Shown piece after piece: positions 34,961-44,490 of a stretch of DNA of 64,000 bases. A program made the position numbers and the translations under genes. How positions within the stretch are numbered: the stretch's first letter is position 1; every line of letters begins with the position of its first letter. Under the pieces are notes generated by a model, which saw nothing but the letters and a program-made list of their open reading frames with translations, did no database searches and was not told where the DNA came from. The stretch comes from Acidobacteriota bacterium. GTDB lineage: Bacteria > Acidobacteriota > Thermoanaerobaculia > Multivoradales > Multivoraceae. Location: contig JAPPFP010000006.1 of the NCBI GenBank assembly GCA_028877275.1, positions 512,775 through 576,774 of the forward strand. Direction: 5' to 3'.

Positions 34961-36328
34961 ATGTCAAGACACACTGCTGTTTCATCTGTCGCGCTCCTGG
35001 TCGCAGCCGTTGTCGCGGCTTGTGGTGCTGATACCGAACCGGTAGAGCCGGCCGACCTGGCGATCGTCGGCGCCCGGCTCATCGACGGCACCGGCGGCGA
35101 CCCCGTCGCAGGCGCGGTCATCCTGATCGACGACGGCCGCGTACTGGCGGCCGGCCCGAGCGACGCCGTCGAGGTGCCCGACGGCACGGAAGTCATCGAC
35201 GCCGCCGGGAAGACGGTGATCCCAGGCCTCGTCGACCTGCACGCTCACTACGGCGGCCCGGTGGAGGCGACCGAGCAGGCGCTGCGGTCGCAGCTCTACT
35301 ACGGCGTCACGACGACCCGCAGCATCGGTTCGGACCCTCCGGACAAGGTGGCCCTGATGCTGGAAGCGAACGCCGGACGGCCCGATCTGCCGCGCGCGTT
35401 CACCGCCGGCCTGGGCTTCTCCTACCCGGGCGGGTTCAACTCCAGCTTCCCGCACACGCCGACAACGCCGGAGGAGGCGCGGGCCCAAGTCCGGGAGCAG
35501 GCGGCTCTCGGGGTCCATTTCACGAAGATGTGGATCAACGAGGTCGAGGAACCCGGCCTGAAGATCCCGCCGGAGATCCGGGCCGCGATCGTCGACGAGT
35601 CGACCAGGAACGGGCTCATCCCGGTCGCCCACATCAACGAGGAGGCGGACGGCGTCCAGCTCCTCGAGGTCGGCCTGAACGAGTTCATGCACACCACGGT
35701 GCGGACGTTCGGCCCCGGCGGCGGCGTGCCGATGGAGGACCCGGTGCCCAGCCAGGCGTTCCTCGACCTGTGCCTGGAGAAGGGCTGCGGTTTCGCCCCG
35801 ACCCTGTCGATCGTCCAGAACAACTGGCATTTCGCCGAGCATCCGGAGCTGCTGGAGGACCCGGAACTGCGGGCGGTGATGAACCCGCGTGTGCTTGAGC
35901 GCTGGAGCGACGAGGAGACGCGCGCCGCCGTTCTCGCGGCGGACGGTTTCGAGGGGCGCAAACTCTCCTTCCGGCACATGCAGGACTTCGTCAAGACGCT
36001 CTACGACCACGGCATCCAGGTGGCCCTCGGCACCGACAGCGGTACGCCAAACGTGCCGATGGGATGGGGCACCCACCACGAGCTCGAGCTGTACGTCGAG
36101 GCGGGGCTGACGCCGATGGAGACTCTCGTCGCCGCCACGGCGACCGGTGCCGGCCGGATGCCGCCGGTGGGCGAAGCGGACTTCGGCACGCTCACCGCGG
36201 GCATGAGCGCGGACCTGATCGTGCTGAACGCCGATCCGCTGGCCGACATTCGAAACACGCTCCAGATCGACCGCGTCATGCTGCGCGGCGAGTGGGTGGA
36301 CCGAGACGCGCTGTTGCCGGCAGAGTAG
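34961..36328 (+). CDS. Amidohydrolase-family lipoprotein (imidazolonepropionase/prolidase-like)
   Basis: 455 residues. The signal ends in a lipobox VVAAC (Cys21), so it is an envelope lipoprotein. The amidohydrolase fold is clear: ADLAIVGARLIDGTGGDPV (N-terminal beta sandwich), VIPGLVDLHAHYGG with the metal pair H94/H96, a metal-binding His in PVAHINEEADG, ALGTDSGTP with the catalytic Asp, and GTLTAGMSADLIVLNADPLADI closing the sandwich. Related exported enzymes hydrolyse peptides or cyclic amides; the substrate here is unknown. The DUF5916 gene follows within about 40 bases on the same strand, suggesting co-expression. Confidence 0.9.
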   Translation: MSRHTAVSSVALLVAAVVAACGADTEPVEPADLAIVGARLIDGTGGDPVAGAVILIDDGRVLAAGPSDAVEVPDGTEVIDAAGKTVIPGLVDLHAHYGGPVEATEQALRSQLYYGVTTTRSIGSDPPDKVALMLEANAGRPDLPRAFTAGLGFSYPGGFNSSFPHTPTTPEEARAQVREQAALGVHFTKMWINEVEEPGLKIPPEIRAAIVDESTRNGLIPVAHINEEADGVQLLEVGLNEFMHTTVRTFGPGGGVPMEDPVPSQAFLDLCLEKGCGFAPTLSIVQNNWHFAEHPELLEDPELRAVMNPRVLERWSDEETRAAVLAADGFEGRKLSFRHMQDFVKTLYDHGIQVALGTDSGTPNVPMGWGTHHELELYVEAGLTPMETLVAATATGAGRMPPVGEADFGTLTAGMSADLIVLNADPLADIRNTLQIDRVMLRGEWVDRDALLPAE

Positions 36329-36371
36329 GGCGGCGCTCCTCTGCTGCTCCCTGGCGCTCGCCACGCCCTTC

Positions 36372-38546
36372 TTGTCCGGCGTCGCCATCGGTCAGGACGA
36401 GGCGAGCCGGCCGACCCGGACGGCGGTCGTCACGGTCGTGTCAGAGCCGATCCTCCTCGACGGCGTCCTGGACGAACCGGCGTGGCAGTCGGCGGCGCCG
36501 ATCGGCGATCTGGTGCAACGCATCCCGACGGAGGGCGCCGTGCCGAGCGAGCGCACGGAGGTCACCCTCCTGCGCGACGCGGACCACCTGTACATCGGCG
36601 TGATGTGCCATGACTCCGAGCCGGACCGGGTCCTCGCGTCCCAGATGGCACGTGACGCCTCGCTCAGGCCGGACGACTACGTTCAGTTCCTGCTCGACAC
36701 GTTTCGCGATCAGAGCAACGCCTACTACTTCTCGACGAACCCGAACGGCGCCCTGGTCGACGGCCTCGTGTTCGCGAACGGCGAGACGAACGAGGACTGG
36801 GACGCGATCTGGAACGTCGCGACGCGGCGCTCGGACCGGGGCTGGAGCGCGGAGTTCGCCATCCCCTTCAAGAGCTTGAACTTCCCGCCGGACGGCACGG
36901 TGTGGGGGTTCAACTTCAGCCGGAACATCCAGCGGAAGTTCGAGGAGGCGCGCTGGGCGGGCGCCCGTTTCGACGCGCAGTTCTTCCAGGTCTCGGAGGC
37001 GGGGGAGGTCTCCGGTCTCGGCGGCCTGGAACAGGGCCTCAGCCTGGACATCCGGCCCTTCGTCGCGGGCCGCTGGGATCGCAGCGGCGCAAGCGGCGAC
37101 GACAGTCTGCGCGGCAAGCCCGGGCTCGATCTGTTCTACAACGTGACGCCCAACCTGAAGCTGACGGCCACCTTCAACACCGACTTCGGCGAAACGGAAG
37201 TCGACGCGCGTCAGATCAACCTGACCCGCTTCTCGATCTTCTTCCCTGAGAAGCGGTCCTTCTTCCTGCAGGATGCCGGCGTCTTCAACTTCGCCACCAC
37301 CGGGGTCAGCCAGCCGGGGGGCATCCCCAGTACGGGAGCGGAGATCTTCCCCTTCTTCAGCCGCCGCATCGGACTGCTGAGAGGCCGGGAGGCGCCGCTC
37401 GACTACGGTCTGAAGCTGACCGGCAGGGTGGGCCGGACGGAAGTCGGCGTGCTCAACGTCGGCACGCGCGACACCTCGTTCGCCCCCGACCAGAGCATGT
37501 TCGTCGGACGGGTCCGGCAGAACTTCTGGCAGCAGTCCTACGTCGGCGCGCTCGTCACCAGCGGCAACCAGGCCGCCACGACGGACGCGACCACGATGGG
37601 GGTGGATCTCCGCCTGGCCACCTCGGACCTCCTGGGCAGCGGCCGGAACTTCGTCTTCAACGCCTGGGGACTCGAGAGCGACAACGAGGGCGTGTCAGAC
37701 GACGATGCCTCCTTCGGTTTCGCGGCCGCCTTCCCGAACGACCGCTACGACGCCCAGGTTCAGTGGCGCGAGATCCAGGAGAACTTCGATCCCGCGCTTG
37801 GATTCGTTCAGCGCAGCAACGTGCGCATGCTGCGCCTCGGCGCCAGCTTCAACCCGCGGCCGAAGAACCAGTGGCTGGGCATCCAGCAGATGTACCACGA
37901 CATCTTCTACACGGAGTTCAAGCGGCTCGACAACGGCCTGGTCGAGAGCCGGGACTTCTACTTCACGATCGTCGACTGGCACTTCCAGTCGGGCGACTCG
38001 CTGCACAGCCTGTTCGACGTGAACCCGACCTACGAGCGGCTGTTCGAGCCGTTCGAGATCTCTCCCGGCGTGGTCCTGCCGCCGGGCGAGTACGACTTCA
38101 CGCCGCTCCGGATCTTCTTCACTTCAGCGCAGAAGCGCCGGCTCCAGGGGAGCTTCGGCGTCACCTTCGGCAGCTTCTGGTCGGGAGACGCCGAGACCTA
38201 CAGCGCGGGCCTCCGGTACTCCGCGCCGCCACGGTTGACGATCAGCGTGAACACGAACCAGACCTTCGCGCGGCTGCCGCAGGGCGACTTCGTGGCCAGG
38301 ATCCACCGGGCGGAGTTCAACTACGCCGTCTCGCCCAGGCTGTCCTTCGCGAACGTGCTGCAGTTCGACAACCGTTCGGGGAATCTCGGCTTCCAGGGCC
38401 GGGTGCGCTGGACCCTCGAGCCGGGCAACGACCTGTTCTTCATCTTCGGCCAGGGCTGGGTGCAGGAGGTGGGCGAGCGGGGAACCGACTTCCGGCAGCA
38501 GGACTCGAGGCTGGCGGTGAAGGCGCAGTACACCTTCCGCCTGTGA
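36372..38546 (+). CDS. DUF5916 outer-membrane protein with CBM9-like N-terminal domain
   Basis: About 724 residues from TTG 36372. In the same frame upstream (from about 36336) the codons read LLCCSLALATPF, so the true signal peptide and start probably lie earlier on a non-ATG codon that I cannot fix. The first 190 residues form a carbohydrate-binding-family-9-like sandwich (EPILLDGVLDEPAWQSA, LYIGVMCHDSEPDRV, DDYVQFLLDTF, GWSAEFAIPFKSLNF). The rest matches DUF5916 (NVTPNLKLTATFNTDFGETEVDARQINLTRFSIFFPEKRSFFLQDAGVF) and ends in alternating beta strands finishing with Phe-Arg-Leu, as expected for a barrel. Ligand unknown. Confidence 0.85.
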   Translation: MSGVAIGQDEASRPTRTAVVTVVSEPILLDGVLDEPAWQSAAPIGDLVQRIPTEGAVPSERTEVTLLRDADHLYIGVMCHDSEPDRVLASQMARDASLRPDDYVQFLLDTFRDQSNAYYFSTNPNGALVDGLVFANGETNEDWDAIWNVATRRSDRGWSAEFAIPFKSLNFPPDGTVWGFNFSRNIQRKFEEARWAGARFDAQFFQVSEAGEVSGLGGLEQGLSLDIRPFVAGRWDRSGASGDDSLRGKPGLDLFYNVTPNLKLTATFNTDFGETEVDARQINLTRFSIFFPEKRSFFLQDAGVFNFATTGVSQPGGIPSTGAEIFPFFSRRIGLLRGREAPLDYGLKLTGRVGRTEVGVLNVGTRDTSFAPDQSMFVGRVRQNFWQQSYVGALVTSGNQAATTDATTMGVDLRLATSDLLGSGRNFVFNAWGLESDNEGVSDDDASFGFAAAFPNDRYDAQVQWREIQENFDPALGFVQRSNVRMLRLGASFNPRPKNQWLGIQQMYHDIFYTEFKRLDNGLVESRDFYFTIVDWHFQSGDSLHSLFDVNPTYERLFEPFEISPGVVLPPGEYDFTPLRIFFTSAQKRRLQGSFGVTFGSFWSGDAETYSAGLRYSAPPRLTISVNTNQTFARLPQGDFVARIHRAEFNYAVSPRLSFANVLQFDNRSGNLGFQGRVRWTLEPGNDLFFIFGQGWVQEVGERGTDFRQQDSRLAVKAQYTFRL

Positions 38547-38559
38547 CAGCATCGCCCTC

Positions 38560-39168
38560 ATGAGCATTCTGACGATCATCATTCTGGCGGGGCTGGTACT
38601 CCTCGCCGTCATCTTCGGCGCGTCGCTGATCGGGACCTTCAACAAGCTCGTCACGCTGAAGAACCGTTACCAGAACGCCTTCGCGCAGATCGAGGTCCAG
38701 CTCAAGCGGCGCTACGACCTGATCCCGAACATGGTCGAGGTGGCGAAGGGCTACATGAGTCACGAGCGGGAAACCCTCGAGGCGGTGATCCAGGCCAGGA
38801 ACATGGCGGCCGGCGGACTGGAGCAGGCGGCCGCGAACCCGGGCGACGCCGCGGCGATTCAGGGTCTGGCCTCGGCGGAGGGCGTGCTCACGGGCACGCT
38901 GGGCCGTCTGTTCGCGCTGGCTGAGGCTTACCCGGATCTGAAGGCCAACCAGAACATGATGCAGGTCAGCGAGGAACTGCGCTCGACCGAGAACAAGGTC
39001 GCCTTCGCTCGTCAGGCCTTCAACGATTCGGTGACCACGTACAACACCTACAAGCAGAGGTTCCCGGCCGTGATGGTCGCCGGCATGTTCGGCCACGGCC
39101 AGGACGCGACGCTGCTCGAGTTCGACAGCGAGGCGATCGCCGAAGCGCCACAGATTTCGTTCGAGTAA
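38560..39168 (+). CDS. lemA: LemA family protein
   Basis: 202 residues. One N-terminal membrane helix (LTIIILAGLVLLAVIFGASLIGTF) is followed by the LemA signature FNKLVTLKNRYQNAFAQIEVQLKRRYDLIPNMVEVAKGYMSHE and a helical C-terminus with a predicted long coil. Length and layout fit LemA proteins. LemA is frequently adjacent to an HtpX-like M48 protease, exactly as seen here (31 bases to the next gene), and is probably a membrane-attached partner in envelope quality control. The biochemical role is not established. Confidence 0.93.
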   Translation: MSILTIIILAGLVLLAVIFGASLIGTFNKLVTLKNRYQNAFAQIEVQLKRRYDLIPNMVEVAKGYMSHERETLEAVIQARNMAAGGLEQAAANPGDAAAIQGLASAEGVLTGTLGRLFALAEAYPDLKANQNMMQVSEELRSTENKVAFARQAFNDSVTTYNTYKQRFPAVMVAGMFGHGQDATLLEFDSEAIAEAPQISFE

Positions 39169-39199
39169 CTCGGATTCTCGGGTCAAGGGCGGCGGCGCG

Positions 39200-41140
39200 A
39201 TGGCCACCGACTTCTTTCAGCAGCAGGACGTAGCCCGGCGGGGCACGACACGTCTCGTCGTGCTGTTCTCGCTGGCCGTGCTCGCGATCGTGGTCTCGGT
39301 CGAGGTGTTACTGGCCGCCACGATGGGGTACTTCGGCCGCGATCCCGACACGGGCGCGATCGACTGGACGGCCGTCGGCGATCCGCGGTTGCTGATTCTG
39401 GCGACGCTTGGCACCCTGTTGGTGGTCGGCGGGGGGAGCCTTTACAGGGTCGCCCAGTTGCGCGGCGGCGGTCGCGTGGTCGCCGAGGAGCTCGGGGGCC
39501 GTCTCGTGGATGGCAGCACCTCGGACCCGGTCGAGCGCAGGCTGCTCAACGTCGTCGAGGAGATGGCGATCGCTTCGGGCACGTCGACGCCGCCGGTCTA
39601 CATGATGGACGCAGAGACGGGCATCAACGCGTTCGCGGCCGGCTTCGCGCCGCAGGACGCCGTCATCGGCGTCACCCGCGGAGCCGCCACCACGCTCGAC
39701 CGCGACGAGCTCCAGGGCGTGATCGCGCATGAGTTCAGCCACATCCTGAATGGCGACATGCGCCTCAACATCCGCCTGATGGGTCTGCTGCACGGGATCT
39801 TCGTGATCGGGATGATCGGCTACTTCATCCTGAGGATGTCCTTCTACACGGGCGGCGGGCGATCGAGAGACAGCAAGGGCGCCATGCCGATCCTCGCGCT
39901 CGGCGCCGGTCTCGCGTTCGTCGGCTTCGCCGGCACGTTCTTCGGCAACCTGATCAAGGCGGCGGTCAGCCGGCAGAGGGAGTTCCTCGCCGACTCCTCG
40001 GCCGTGCAGTTCACTCGCCATCCCGGTGGAATCGCCGGCGCGCTCAAGAAGATCGGCGGCTTCGTGACCGGCTCGCAGGTGGACAACCCGAACGCTCCGC
40101 AAGCGAGTCACATGTTCTTCGGCCGTGCGACCTCAGGGTTCAGCGCGATGTTCTCGACCCATCCGCCGCTCAAGGAGCGGATCAGGCGCATCGACCCGTC
40201 CTGGGATGGCGGGTTTCCCGAGCTGCCCGAGCCGGGCGAAGGTGCTCCGGGCACGGTTGGTCCTCCAGGTGCCGCGGGCTTTGCGGGCGCCGAAGCCGGA
40301 GGGGCCGCCGGTCCGACCCTCGCTGATGCGGTCGGCCAGGTCGGCCAGCCGACCTCCGCGCACATCGCCTACGCGGGAGCGTTGTTCGACCGGCTGCCCG
40401 AAGCTCTGGTCGCAGCCGCGCACGAGCCCTACGGCGCCCGCGCGTTGATCTACGCGCTGCTGCTCGACCGCGACGAAGGGCCGAGGCGGTTGCAGCTTGC
40501 CCACCTCGAAGCAGCGGCCGATGACGGCGTCTACGAGGAGACCGTCAAGCTCGCCCGACTGGTTGGCCGCCTCGACCCGACCATGCGCCTGCCTCTGGTC
40601 GAGATCGCTCTCCCGGCGCTATGCGCCCTGACCCCGTGGCAGTACGAGCTGTTCCGGAAGAACCTGGTCGAACTCGTCGAAGCGGACGAGATGCTGGACC
40701 TCTTCGAGTGGTCGCTCCAGCGGATTCTGCTCCGGGACATGCAGGGCCGCTTCGGGAGGTCGGGTCCGGAGCGGGTGCGGCACCGCTCCCTGAGGGCGGT
40801 GCGATCGCCGTTGGCGGTGATGCTGTCGGTACTGGCCTACGTGGGGAATCGCGACCCTGGTGCGGCCGCGCACGCGTTCGGAGAGGCATGGCGGGGGCTC
40901 GCGCTTCCGGAGACGGGTCTTCTCGGGCACGAGGATTGCGGTTTCGGCGCACTCGATGAGGCTCTGGCGGAACTCGACCACGCCGCGCCCATGGTGAAGA
41001 AGCGCGTGGTCGAAGCGGCGGTCGTCTGCATCACCGCCGACCGGCAGGTCACCGTCGAGGAAGCCGAGCTGCTGCGTGCGGTGTCGGCGTCGATCAGTTG
41101 CCCGATGCCGCCGATTCTCACGCCTCCCGAATCCACCTGA
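39200..41140 (+). CDS. M48 family membrane metalloprotease with C-terminal TerB-like region
   Basis: 646 residues. Two N-terminal helices (about 17-40, 60-76) precede the protease domain with zinc motif HEFSH (H177-H181), the downstream RQREFLADSSAVQFTR glutamate ligand, and helices in between (LLHGIFVIGMIGYFIL, LALGAGLAFVGFAGTFFG), as in HtpX. After a Gly/Ala/Pro linker (about 340-370) there is a roughly 270-residue helical extension. It ends MVKKRVVEAAVVCITADRQVTVEEAELLRAVSASI, which resembles TerB-type modules. The extension makes it about twice HtpX length. It is coupled with LemA. Its 3' end overlaps the convergent ABC permease gene by 23 bases. Confidence 0.9.
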   Translation: MATDFFQQQDVARRGTTRLVVLFSLAVLAIVVSVEVLLAATMGYFGRDPDTGAIDWTAVGDPRLLILATLGTLLVVGGGSLYRVAQLRGGGRVVAEELGGRLVDGSTSDPVERRLLNVVEEMAIASGTSTPPVYMMDAETGINAFAAGFAPQDAVIGVTRGAATTLDRDELQGVIAHEFSHILNGDMRLNIRLMGLLHGIFVIGMIGYFILRMSFYTGGGRSRDSKGAMPILALGAGLAFVGFAGTFFGNLIKAAVSRQREFLADSSAVQFTRHPGGIAGALKKIGGFVTGSQVDNPNAPQASHMFFGRATSGFSAMFSTHPPLKERIRRIDPSWDGGFPELPEPGEGAPGTVGPPGAAGFAGAEAGGAAGPTLADAVGQVGQPTSAHIAYAGALFDRLPEALVAAAHEPYGARALIYALLLDRDEGPRRLQLAHLEAAADDGVYEETVKLARLVGRLDPTMRLPLVEIALPALCALTPWQYELFRKNLVELVEADEMLDLFEWSLQRILLRDMQGRFGRSGPERVRHRSLRAVRSPLAVMLSVLAYVGNRDPGAAAHAFGEAWRGLALPETGLLGHEDCGFGALDEALAELDHAAPMVKKRVVEAAVVCITADRQVTVEEAELLRAVSASISCPMPPILTPPEST

Positions 41141-42383
41141 TCAACTCCCGCGGGCTGGGCCGGTTGCCCTGGCTGAGGATGCCGACCTTGTAGATCCTGC
41201 CCGCCACCCAGGCGGCGCCCCAGACGGTCAGCGCCATCAGCACGATCGAGACGGCCACCATCCAGGCGGGTACGTCCCCCATCACGGCTCGGGGGTACAT
41301 CATGATCGGGCTGAAGAAGGGGAACAGGGCGACCCAGTTCATCCACTGCATGTTGTTTCCCTGGAACGTCATCATCTGAAGCATGAACGGAATGATGATC
41401 AGGAAGATGAGGGGCGCCTGGGTCTGGCCGGCTTCCTGCAGGTTCCTGCACATGGCGCCGACCGCGGCGAACAGGCTCGAGTAGAGGAAGTACCCGAGCA
41501 GGAAGAAGACGACGAGCAGGAGAACGGCGCCGGGGCCCGGCAGGTACTGCCGGAACTGAGCCAACTCCTCGAAATCCGAGGCGGCGGCGATCAGGCTCGG
41601 CAAGGCAAGACCGGCCAGCAGAGCCACACAGCCGATCCAGATCGCCACCTGGGTGAGCCCGACGGCTCCGACCCCCACGATCTTGCCCAGCATGAGCTGC
41701 CAGGGTCGCAGCGACGAGACCACCAGCTCGACGACCCGGCTCTGTTTCTCCTCGAGGACCGACTGCAGCGTCTGGGCGCCGTAGGCGAGCATCATGATGT
41801 AGAGGATGATGCCGCCCGCGATGCCGGTGATCATTCCGGTGATCCGTTCGGCCTCGGCTTCCTCCGCTTCCTCCTCGTCGAGGCCCACCGGTTCGTACTC
41901 CAGCGAGCCGCCCTGGAAGAGCCGCCTTACCGACTCGCCGTCCTCGAGCTGGCCGAGGCGCAGGTCGACGACCTCCTCGACGATTGCCGAGCGCATCAAC
42001 TGGGAGCGCACTCCGCCCGGCGGTTCCTTCGACCGGTAGGCGAAGACGGCTTCGCTGGCCGTCGTGTCGTCGAGGACGATGTAGGCCTCGAGTTCCTCGT
42101 CCAGTACCTGCTGGTCCAGGTCCTCGGTGTCGGTCCCGGGCGCGGCCAGTTCCACGTCGTATCCCGCCCGATCCAGCGCTTGCTGCACGCGTTCGCCGAG
42201 TTGTCCGTTCAGGTCGATCAGGGCGATCTGCCGCTCCGACTGCTCGGAGAGGACCGCCACGAAGCCGACCACCGCCATGATCCCGATGATGAGCAGCGGC
42301 ATGCCGAGCGTCGAGAGGATGAACGCCCTCGTCTTGACACGCTCCACGTACTCGCGACGGATCACCGACCAGACCTGCTTCAT
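41118..42383 (-). CDS. ABC-2 type permease (NatB-like)
   Basis: 421 residues from ATG 42383 (GGAGGTGC upstream). There is an N-terminal helix (FILSTLGMPLLIIGIMAVVGFVAVL), then an extracytoplasmic domain of about 140 residues, then a cluster of about five helices (MITGIAGGIILYIMMLAYGAQTL; VGAVGLTQVAIWIGCVALLAGLAL; GAVLLLVVFFLLGYFLYSSLFA; and others). EEKQSRVVELVVSSLRPWQLMLGKIVGVG is the cytoplasmic coupling segment conserved in NatB/YhaP proteins. Its ATG overlaps the stop of the ATPase gene (ATGA), so the two form a two-gene exporter. The transported ion or molecule is unknown. Confidence 0.9.
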   Translation of the reverse strand: MKQVWSVIRREYVERVKTRAFILSTLGMPLLIIGIMAVVGFVAVLSEQSERQIALIDLNGQLGERVQQALDRAGYDVELAAPGTDTEDLDQQVLDEELEAYIVLDDTTASEAVFAYRSKEPPGGVRSQLMRSAIVEEVVDLRLGQLEDGESVRRLFQGGSLEYEPVGLDEEEAEEAEAERITGMITGIAGGIILYIMMLAYGAQTLQSVLEEKQSRVVELVVSSLRPWQLMLGKIVGVGAVGLTQVAIWIGCVALLAGLALPSLIAAASDFEELAQFRQYLPGPGAVLLLVVFFLLGYFLYSSLFAAVGAMCRNLQEAGQTQAPLIFLIIIPFMLQMMTFQGNNMQWMNWVALFPFFSPIMMYPRAVMGDVPAWMVAVSIVLMALTVWGAAWVAGRIYKVGILSQGNRPSPRELIRWIREA

Positions 42384-43330
42384 GACGCACCTCCCGTCTG
42401 CGAAGGGGCATCGTCTTCGGCTGGTTCTCCGGCATGGCGCACGAAGATCTCGTGCAGCCGGGGTTCGAGCAGCTCGAACCTGCGCAGGCTGACTCCTCCC
42501 GCCACGACCTGGGCCAGAATCTCGTCCGGGAGCACACCGTCTTGCGGCGTCAGGTGGAGCGCGTCGCCGGCCTCTTCGACCTCCGAGACGCCGGGCCAAG
42601 TGGCAACCGGGGGAGCCTCGCCTTCGAACTCCACTGCCACGACGCCCGTGCGCTCTCGCCGCTTCAACTCCCTCAGGTCGTCGTCGAGCACCTTGCGAGA
42701 CCGCGAGATGAGGCAGACCCGCTCGCAGAGGCGCTCTGCCTGCTCCATGAGATGGGTTGAGAAGAGGATTGTCTTGCCACGCTCCTTCTCCTCGAGGACG
42801 ATCTCCTCCAGCACGTCCTGGTTGATCGGGTCGAGGCCGCTGAAGGGCTCGTCCAGGATCAGCAGCTCCGGATCATGGAGCACGGTGGAGATGAACTGCA
42901 CCTTCTGCTGCATCCCCTTCGAGAGTGCCTGCACCTTCTTTGACGCCCATTCGCTGAGCCCCAGACGCTCGAGCCACTCCTCGGCCCGGGTGCGGGCCAG
43001 GGACCGCCCGACGCCGCGGATCTCGCCGAAGAAGACGAGCTGGTCGAGCACCTTCATCTTCTCGTAGACGCCGCGTTCCTCGGGCAGGTAGCCGACCCGG
43101 CTGCGGCGGGCGAAGTCGGGCGCTCCGCCGAAGAGTTCCACGGCACCGCTGTCGGGCAGCAGGATGCCCATCATCATGCGGATGGTCGTCGTCTTGCCCG
43201 AGCCGTTGGGCCCCAGCAGGCCGTAGATGGTCCCGGGCTCGATCTTGAGGTCGAAGTCGTCGACCGCCGTGTGGGCGCCGAACGTCTTGCGGACGCCGGA
43301 GAGGCGTACAACGGTTCCGTTCTGAGTCAT
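42380..43330 (-). CDS. ABC transporter ATPase (NatA-like)
   Basis: 316 residues from ATG 43330. The Walker A is GPNGSGKTTT, the ABC signature is LSKGMQQKVQ (a variant of LSGGQ), the Walker B is ELLILDEPFSGLDP, and the switch His is in TILFSTHLMEQAERL. A C-terminal regulatory region of about 80 residues follows (RERTGVVAVEFEGEAPPVATW). The YLPEERGVYEKMKVLDQLVFFGEIRG segment is typical of the DrrA/NatA group. It is translated just ahead of, and coupled to, the permease gene and divergent from the dehalogenase-like gene. Confidence 0.93.
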   Translation of the reverse strand: MTQNGTVVRLSGVRKTFGAHTAVDDFDLKIEPGTIYGLLGPNGSGKTTTIRMMMGILLPDSGAVELFGGAPDFARRSRVGYLPEERGVYEKMKVLDQLVFFGEIRGVGRSLARTRAEEWLERLGLSEWASKKVQALSKGMQQKVQFISTVLHDPELLILDEPFSGLDPINQDVLEEIVLEEKERGKTILFSTHLMEQAERLCERVCLISRSRKVLDDDLRELKRRERTGVVAVEFEGEAPPVATWPGVSEVEEAGDALHLTPQDGVLPDEILAQVVAGGVSLRRFELLEPRLHEIFVRHAGEPAEDDAPSQTGGAS

Positions 43331-43439
43331 GCGGGCCTGCTCCGTTCGTGGGGGCGGACAGAGGATAGTGCATGGCGCGCGCCCGATAGAGTCGAGCGCC
43401 ATTTCCACAGCTTGCGCACGACGGAACGGAGGACGCGAG

Positions 43440-44459
43440 ATGAAGAGATCACCGAGAAACCTCGTCGCGACGGCGAGCCTGGTCGCCATGGCCCTGGCCC
43501 TTGTGGCGACTGCGACACCCGCACTCGCCGAGGAGATCCGCCCCGGCGTGTACCGCACTCCGGACGATCGCTTCGAGAACCTGCCCGGCTTCGACTTCGA
43601 GCCGCACTACCTGGAGATCGATGGTTACCGCGTCCACTACCTGGACGAGGGGCCGGCCGACGGCGAAGTGATTCTGCTGCTCCACGGCGAGCCGACCTGG
43701 GCGTACCTCTTCCGGAAGATGATCCCCGTTCTCGTCGAAGCGGGTCATCGCTGCATCGTGCCCGACCTCATCGGCTTCGGGCGTTCGGACAAGCCGGCGA
43801 GCATGGACACCCATACCTACAAGTTCCACGTCGATGCGATGACCAAGCTGGTCGAGGGGCTCGACCTGCAGCAGGCGACCTTCTTCGGCCAGGACTGGGG
43901 GAGCCTGATCGGCTTACGGGTCGTGGCGGAGAACGAGGAGCGCTTCGCGCGGGTCGTGCTCTCCAACGCCGGCCTGCCGGTCGGCAGGGCGGCCGGTCCG
44001 GAGGACTTCCCGGAGGGCAGCGCCTTCATCCGCTGGAAGCGCAGGAACCAGGCCATGATCGACGCCGGCGACATTCCCACGGGCCGCCTGCTGGCGACCA
44101 ACACGGGCGACCCGTCGATCGCGGCCGCCTACGATGCGCCGTTCCCCGAGCCGGCCTACAAGGCCGGGGCACTGATCATGCCGCAGCGGGTGCCGGTCTT
44201 CGCCGACGATCCGGCGAACGAGGCCAACCGCAAGGCCTGGGAGGTGTTCGAGAGCTGGGAGAAGCCCTTCCTGACGGCCTACGGCGACAGCGACCCAATC
44301 ACGCGCGGCGGCGAGGTTCGGTTCCAGCGACGGGTCCCCGGCGCCCAGGGCCAGCCGCACGTCAAGGTCGAAGGGGCGGGCCACTTCATCCAGGAGACCC
44401 ACGGCGAGGAGCTGGCCGGCATCATCAACGAGTTCATCGCCGCGAATCCGGTGGAGTAG
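43440..44459 (+). CDS. Exported haloalkane dehalogenase-like alpha/beta hydrolase
   Basis: 339 residues from ATG 43440 (GGAGG upstream). A Sec signal (NLVATASLVAMALALVATATPALA) precedes an alpha/beta hydrolase with LLLHGEPTWAYLFRKMIP (oxyanion HGEPTW, with the halide-contacting Trp) and FFGQDWGSLIGLR, in which Asp152 replaces the serine nucleophile. The Asp nucleophile and the Trp after it (GQDWG) are the DhlA/DhmA-type haloalkane dehalogenase pattern. The catalytic His is likely in VEGAGHFIQETHG. Most characterised haloalkane dehalogenases are cytoplasmic, so the signal peptide is notable. Dehalogenase activity is predicted, not proven; epoxide hydrolases share the Asp nucleophile. Confidence 0.85.
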   Translation: MKRSPRNLVATASLVAMALALVATATPALAEEIRPGVYRTPDDRFENLPGFDFEPHYLEIDGYRVHYLDEGPADGEVILLLHGEPTWAYLFRKMIPVLVEAGHRCIVPDLIGFGRSDKPASMDTHTYKFHVDAMTKLVEGLDLQQATFFGQDWGSLIGLRVVAENEERFARVVLSNAGLPVGRAAGPEDFPEGSAFIRWKRRNQAMIDAGDIPTGRLLATNTGDPSIAAAYDAPFPEPAYKAGALIMPQRVPVFADDPANEANRKAWEVFESWEKPFLTAYGDSDPITRGGEVRFQRRVPGAQGQPHVKVEGAGHFIQETHGEELAGIINEFIAANPVE

Positions 44460-44490
44460 GGGCGGCCGAGGACCGTCGCCCGGCGAAGGG

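Noticed and set aside
41118..43067. Plus-strand open frame opposite the ABC transporter genes
   Set aside because: Walker A/B and membrane helices are on the minus strand; the plus translation shows no recognisable domain.
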